Below, in pieces: positions 56,340-60,000 of a DNA stretch of 60,000 nt. Positions within the stretch are counted from its first letter, which is position 1, and each line of letters starts with the position of its first letter. The notes below the pieces were generated by a model that had not been told where the DNA came from, ran no database searches, and saw nothing but the letters and a program-made list of their open reading frames with translations. The translations under genes were made by a program, and so were the position numbers. The DNA is from Cristatella mucedo. Lineage: Eukaryota; Bryozoa; Phylactolaemata; Cristatellidae. Location of the stretch: the NCBI GenBank assembly GCA_009760855.2, contig WPIO01000018.1, positions 2,096,501 to 2,156,500 of the forward strand. The letters are read 5' to 3'.

Positions 56340-58205
56340 GACGGTCGGGCGTATGTGCCAGGTTTTGAGAGCATGCAGACAAAAGGCTAACTCACCACAG
56401 GATTTGATTTTGGTTAAAGTCATATTTAGAAGATTCAGTCAGGATAGAAGAGTCAGGAAAACTGGTTTGAGGATTAGTTCTGGTAAGGACTGGCACTAGA
56501 CAATGAAAGGACATGAAAAAGAGTAAAAAGCCATAAAGTAGACACTCGGCATGATTGGAAGCCAGTGTAGGGTGGCCAGATAGGGTCTCAGATCGCACCT
56601 GCAACGTTCACGATAGACAAGACGAGACACAGAGTTTTGCATCAATTGTGAATGCCTGATTTCTTAGACGATTATAACTGAAAGTAGTGAATTACAGAAG
56701 TCGAGGTGGGAGGGCACATATTTATGGATGAACCTGGCGTGGTATTTCTGTCTATGTTGGCCCAAAAATGTGCAATGCTACGTGTATGAAAGTAGGCAGA
56801 CTTCACAGTCGAGCTGATGCATGCAGCGGTCTACTGCAAGGTCACTTTGAAACAAAAGACCTAGATGTTCCACAGATACTTGATCAAACATGCTGGCAGA
56901 ACCGATTTTGAGCTTAAGCTGTCAATTTTCCGATTCTCACACTTGGTTTGTCTTTAACTAGTAAGTGTTTTTGTGTGTAGTTCAATTGAAAAGTTTGCTG
57001 TCATCAAGGTGATGACACCAGAGATACATGCAGTAATGGAGTTGAGAGAGTTTGACATGCTGGAGAGCTAAGGTGTACAAGCGTAGGTGTAGCTATTTGC
57101 TACGGGCATATGAGTTAAAGCCTAGATTGTGCTTGGGAATACAATCGGCAAGAGAAGAGTTTAATCCATTAAAAGTAGCAGATTGAGGAATTAACCATGG
57201 TGATATCCAGTACATTAGTGGTTTCTCAAATGATTGTCGCCCATTGCCATCAGTTCTCTGAAGTTTCCCACACAGTAGGAGCATTACCATTGCAGTGCAG
57301 CACTAGTGATGCCCAGGCCAGCTGAGCAGGGCTCGAGAAGGACTTACTCACGACCAGTATCAAGCACTCCCGAAAGATCTAGCAAAGCAAGGAGAGAAGC
57401 TAAATCTGCATTCCTGACAGGGTCTGTACACACCAGAAGCGATGCCGGCTCAGTGGAGTGAATAGCTCTAAAACGTGACTGAAACATCTGCGCTATGTTT
57501 TAAGTATAAGTTTATGTTCTTCTTAATTTTATTTTAAGTTTATGTGTCAGAATGTAAGAGTTTAGCTGGTCTGCAGCTACTCCTTCCTCTGTCTTTGATA
57601 GGAACTGCTGTAGGGAAACTAGGTGGAAGTTGCAAACGGTCTCGTGGTCTAGTTTTTCCCCAAGTTAATGGCCTATCAGAAGAGTTTCTGGACAATAAAC
57701 GAGAATATATTTACTACGATAGTTATTCATGGCATTAGCAGATCTTCGTATCGCACAAGTAAAAGAGCTATAATAGGGTCTAGAGGGCTAATCGGCAGGA
57801 TGAGGTTACTCGTGGCAGGCTTGAGGGAAGACGTCGAGGTTCTGCAACGAATTGAGGGAAATGAGTCATGTGGGGATTTTACTGAGGGAGAGGAGTTTTA
57901 TGTCAATGGAGTTACTTTAGGAATGCACTATCTCATCTTATATACAATATAATGCTGAAAAAGGAGCTTGAGAAGTAATGTGCAGTAATTTACACAAGGG
58001 TTTATAGGCAAGGAGTTGCTTGGGACTTGATTGTTAATCGATAAAGGCATTTTTGGATCGTGCATCCGTGGCTGGAGCCTGTTTTTTTCTAAAGGATAAG
58101 CTTGGCTTTTGTAGGATATATTGCTATGATCTACATTATCACATGCCTACCTGTCTATGGACAGGCAGTGGTGATCAATTTATGCCTTCTCAAGCTCATG
58201 CTTAG
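56340..58205 (-). mobile_element. LINE A body, minus strand
   Basis: From C-terminal sequence near 56350 (GAGAGCATGCAGACAAAAGG) through the region equivalent to 12700-13500 of the longer copy (GTCGCTTTGGAATATGACACC there, GTCACTTTGAAACAAAAGACC here; GTGATGCCCAGGC near 57307), and on to sequence pairing with 58700-59060. No terminal block at its left edge, so the 3' end is missing. Confidence 0.65.
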
Positions 58206-58275
58206 GTGTATTATTATTAATATTATTAATACATTTGCATAGTCCCACGAGAAAATTTCTTTGTAGGCACTTTAA
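58206..58275 (-). mobile_element. LINE A tail, minus strand, first of a tandem pair
   Basis: ATTATTATTAATATTATTAA tail complement, TACATTTGCATAGTCCCACG and TTGTAGGCACTTTAAATG. A second complete tail begins immediately. Confidence 0.65.
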
Positions 58276-59480
58276 ATGATAATAATAATAATGATAGTAA
58301 TACATTTGTATAACAGCCACAGAGAACTAAATCTCTCTCTGGGCACTTTATACGTGCTGTAAAAGAACCATGATTACTTAGTTATTGCTAGCATGCAAAC
58401 TATCAACAAGCATAACAAGGTTAGAGGCAACGTGCACTGGCACGTCATATAAATATGGTTAGTAGCAGCATTCGCAGCTTCAGTGTAAATGAGCAAAGAC
58501 GCAAAGACGCACTAAATGCTGTGATAAACAAGGTGCGTTTTTGGGCTCTTTAAATTTCGCAAAGCAGATGTATGCATGCTTGAAGTAGGACAACAGGTGT
58601 TGGATTATGAAACTAGTAGCTCCTTCGACTGGGGATGAGTTTTAGGTTGAGTTAACTTGTGTGGCCTACTTGAATATAGACATCGAGCAGGTGCACAGAG
58701 TTGAGGGAGGGAATTCATGTAGGGCGACAGGAGTCCAGAAGAGATGCTGCTACCCTCGGGATGATCTCATCCATCTAGCTGAAAAAGGAGCTAGAGAAGC
58801 CACCGATCAGCTAGATCGCCACGAGGATAGTATAGGCTTGGAACTAACACGGGAGCCGTTCAGGAGACGGTTGATTGTAGACATAAGCATTCTTGGACTG
58901 TGCGCATGTGATTCAAAAATGTTTGAACAGAAAAGCTAGACTTATCCTTACCGATGATGGATTTTTATGATCTACAGTATTTATCCCCTTACACCTGTCG
59001 ATGTGCAGTCAGTCCCTATCTTTTGTGTGCTTTCTCAAGCTTGTGCTCAGTAGACCTAGCTAGTTTAATGTCTGTGATAAATCGTAGCTAGTCTTAGGGA
59101 GGACGTAATTTGTGACCTACTCAGAGGTGCAAACTAGTCGAGCTTATCAGCGAGTAATTTGTTTAAGTATTCTACTAATGATAACAGGTCAGAAGGGGTA
59201 TTGAGCTGCTAAGGCAATGGAGATATTCTCTCACGGACCGCATCAATGCCAAGGGTCGTGATTACATAGTTACGCAATTCACATGCGAGAAGGAGGGCAC
59301 ACTCTGTAGGCTAAATCAGATCTGTATCTGGTCAGAGTAGCATAACTTGGTAATACTAGGTGCCGACAGCATACAGTTGTAGGACAAGTTGAAGTGGCTC
59401 GCTTGTATTAGGCTAGGGCGAGAGTAAAGTGGACCTGAACTCTCATTTGTCTGTGGTGGTTGTGTGACCCATTATGTAAG
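58276..59480 (-). mobile_element. LINE A, minus strand, with internal gap
   Basis: Tail complement AATAATAATAATGATAG, terminal block GAGAACTAAATCTCTCTCTG, then C-terminal remnant to about 58560. N-terminal-side sequence from about 58700 (ATAAGCATTCTTGGACTGTG, TTTTGTGTGCTTTCTCAAGC) matches 27240-27420 and 14040-14220. Confidence 0.65.
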
Positions 59481-60000
59481 CAGGGTCATACACACGAGCA
59501 GCATGATGAAAATGAGACAGTAAGTGCACACAATTAGGAGTTTAATGTGTCGGACAAGTTGTCAAATGAATGTTAGAATCATCCTTGATGAGGAAAGATT
59601 GATTTATTGAACAGAGAATCAAAATCAAAATGAGATCAAGAAATCTGAGATAAAGGAAGACTAGTTACCTAGAGGCTGAAAGAGGGCTGCTATTGGTAGC
59701 TTTTAGTCGGATGTACTCAAAAAATAGATTCGAAAGACTGTTGCTAGGGTACTGCAAATGGTTTGAAAATGAAAGGAGGAACGAGTGATAATAGAGACAG
59801 CCACCAGTTTTTATTAAACCAGGGGTATGAAAAAAAGAGAATTTTTATGTTGATAACGCACAGATCTGCCTCTGCTTTGAATTTTCTGTACTTTATAACA
59901 CCAAAAACTTGATTAGCTAATTTGAAGCTTGTACTGGTGATACTATTATGTTTAGTGTGATGGCAGCAAGCCCGCTAAAATCGGCTGGTTTGGCAAGTGA
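59481..60000. other. No gene recognised
   Basis: AT-leaning DNA at the window edge without a family I can name. Confidence 0.35.

Overview
This window looks like animal (metazoan, probably invertebrate) nuclear DNA. The reasons are GT-AG introns with polypyrimidine tracts, tRNA-derived SINEs, 5'-truncated CR1/L2-type LINEs, a Tc1-like transposon, long (AG)n, (AT)n, (GGA)n and (CAG)n tracts, and very low gene density. Nothing in it is bacterial (no operons, no ribosome binding sites). I cannot name the species from sequence alone.

Layout. Positions 1-8600 are AT-leaning DNA with SINE and LINE fragments and one unexplained decayed coding patch. Positions 8640-25290 are best read as a large diverged tandem duplication. 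Copy 1 is 8645-19240 and copy 2 is 19270-25290. The joints lie in purine-rich simple repeats. The two copies differ by many small indels and by LINE insertions present in only one copy. Positions 25290-31350 hold more LINE/SINE debris plus a (GGA)n-(CAG)42 tract. Positions 31350-46900 are CpG- and GC-rich blocks separated by young-looking LINE ends. Long open frames occur there on both strands, but I can defend no gene in them. Two strong GC hairpins lie in this part.

The most gene-like part is 46950-51250. A four-exon gene on the minus strand (47791-49349, 382 residues) has consensus splice sites and matching phase at all three introns. It probably has a 5' untranslated exon near 49858. Downstream and convergent with it are two candidate plus-strand exons (47435-47685). 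Upstream and divergent is a candidate plus-strand spliced unit (about 50386-51238). These share unusually short introns of about 57-67 bases. The GC-rich stretch 49860-50400 may be a bidirectional promoter. I recognise none of these proteins.

Positions 51240-60000 hold a 430-base (AG)n / 8-base satellite, a SINE, a Tc1-type transposase split by a LINE, and mostly minus-strand LINE A bodies.

Repeat families, named here for convenience: LINE A (CR1/L2-like reverse transcriptase; 3' end with an AGAAAGAGATTGAGTTCTCT-like block and an ATT-repeat tail); LINE B (related, with an ATTAC-repeat tail); LINE C (related, one copy); SINE1 (tRNA-like head plus a tail matching LINE A); SINE2 (different tRNA-like head and body). 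SINE1 is probably mobilised by LINE A. Coordinates of repeat edges are good to roughly 10-40 bases. All similarity statements were made by eye.
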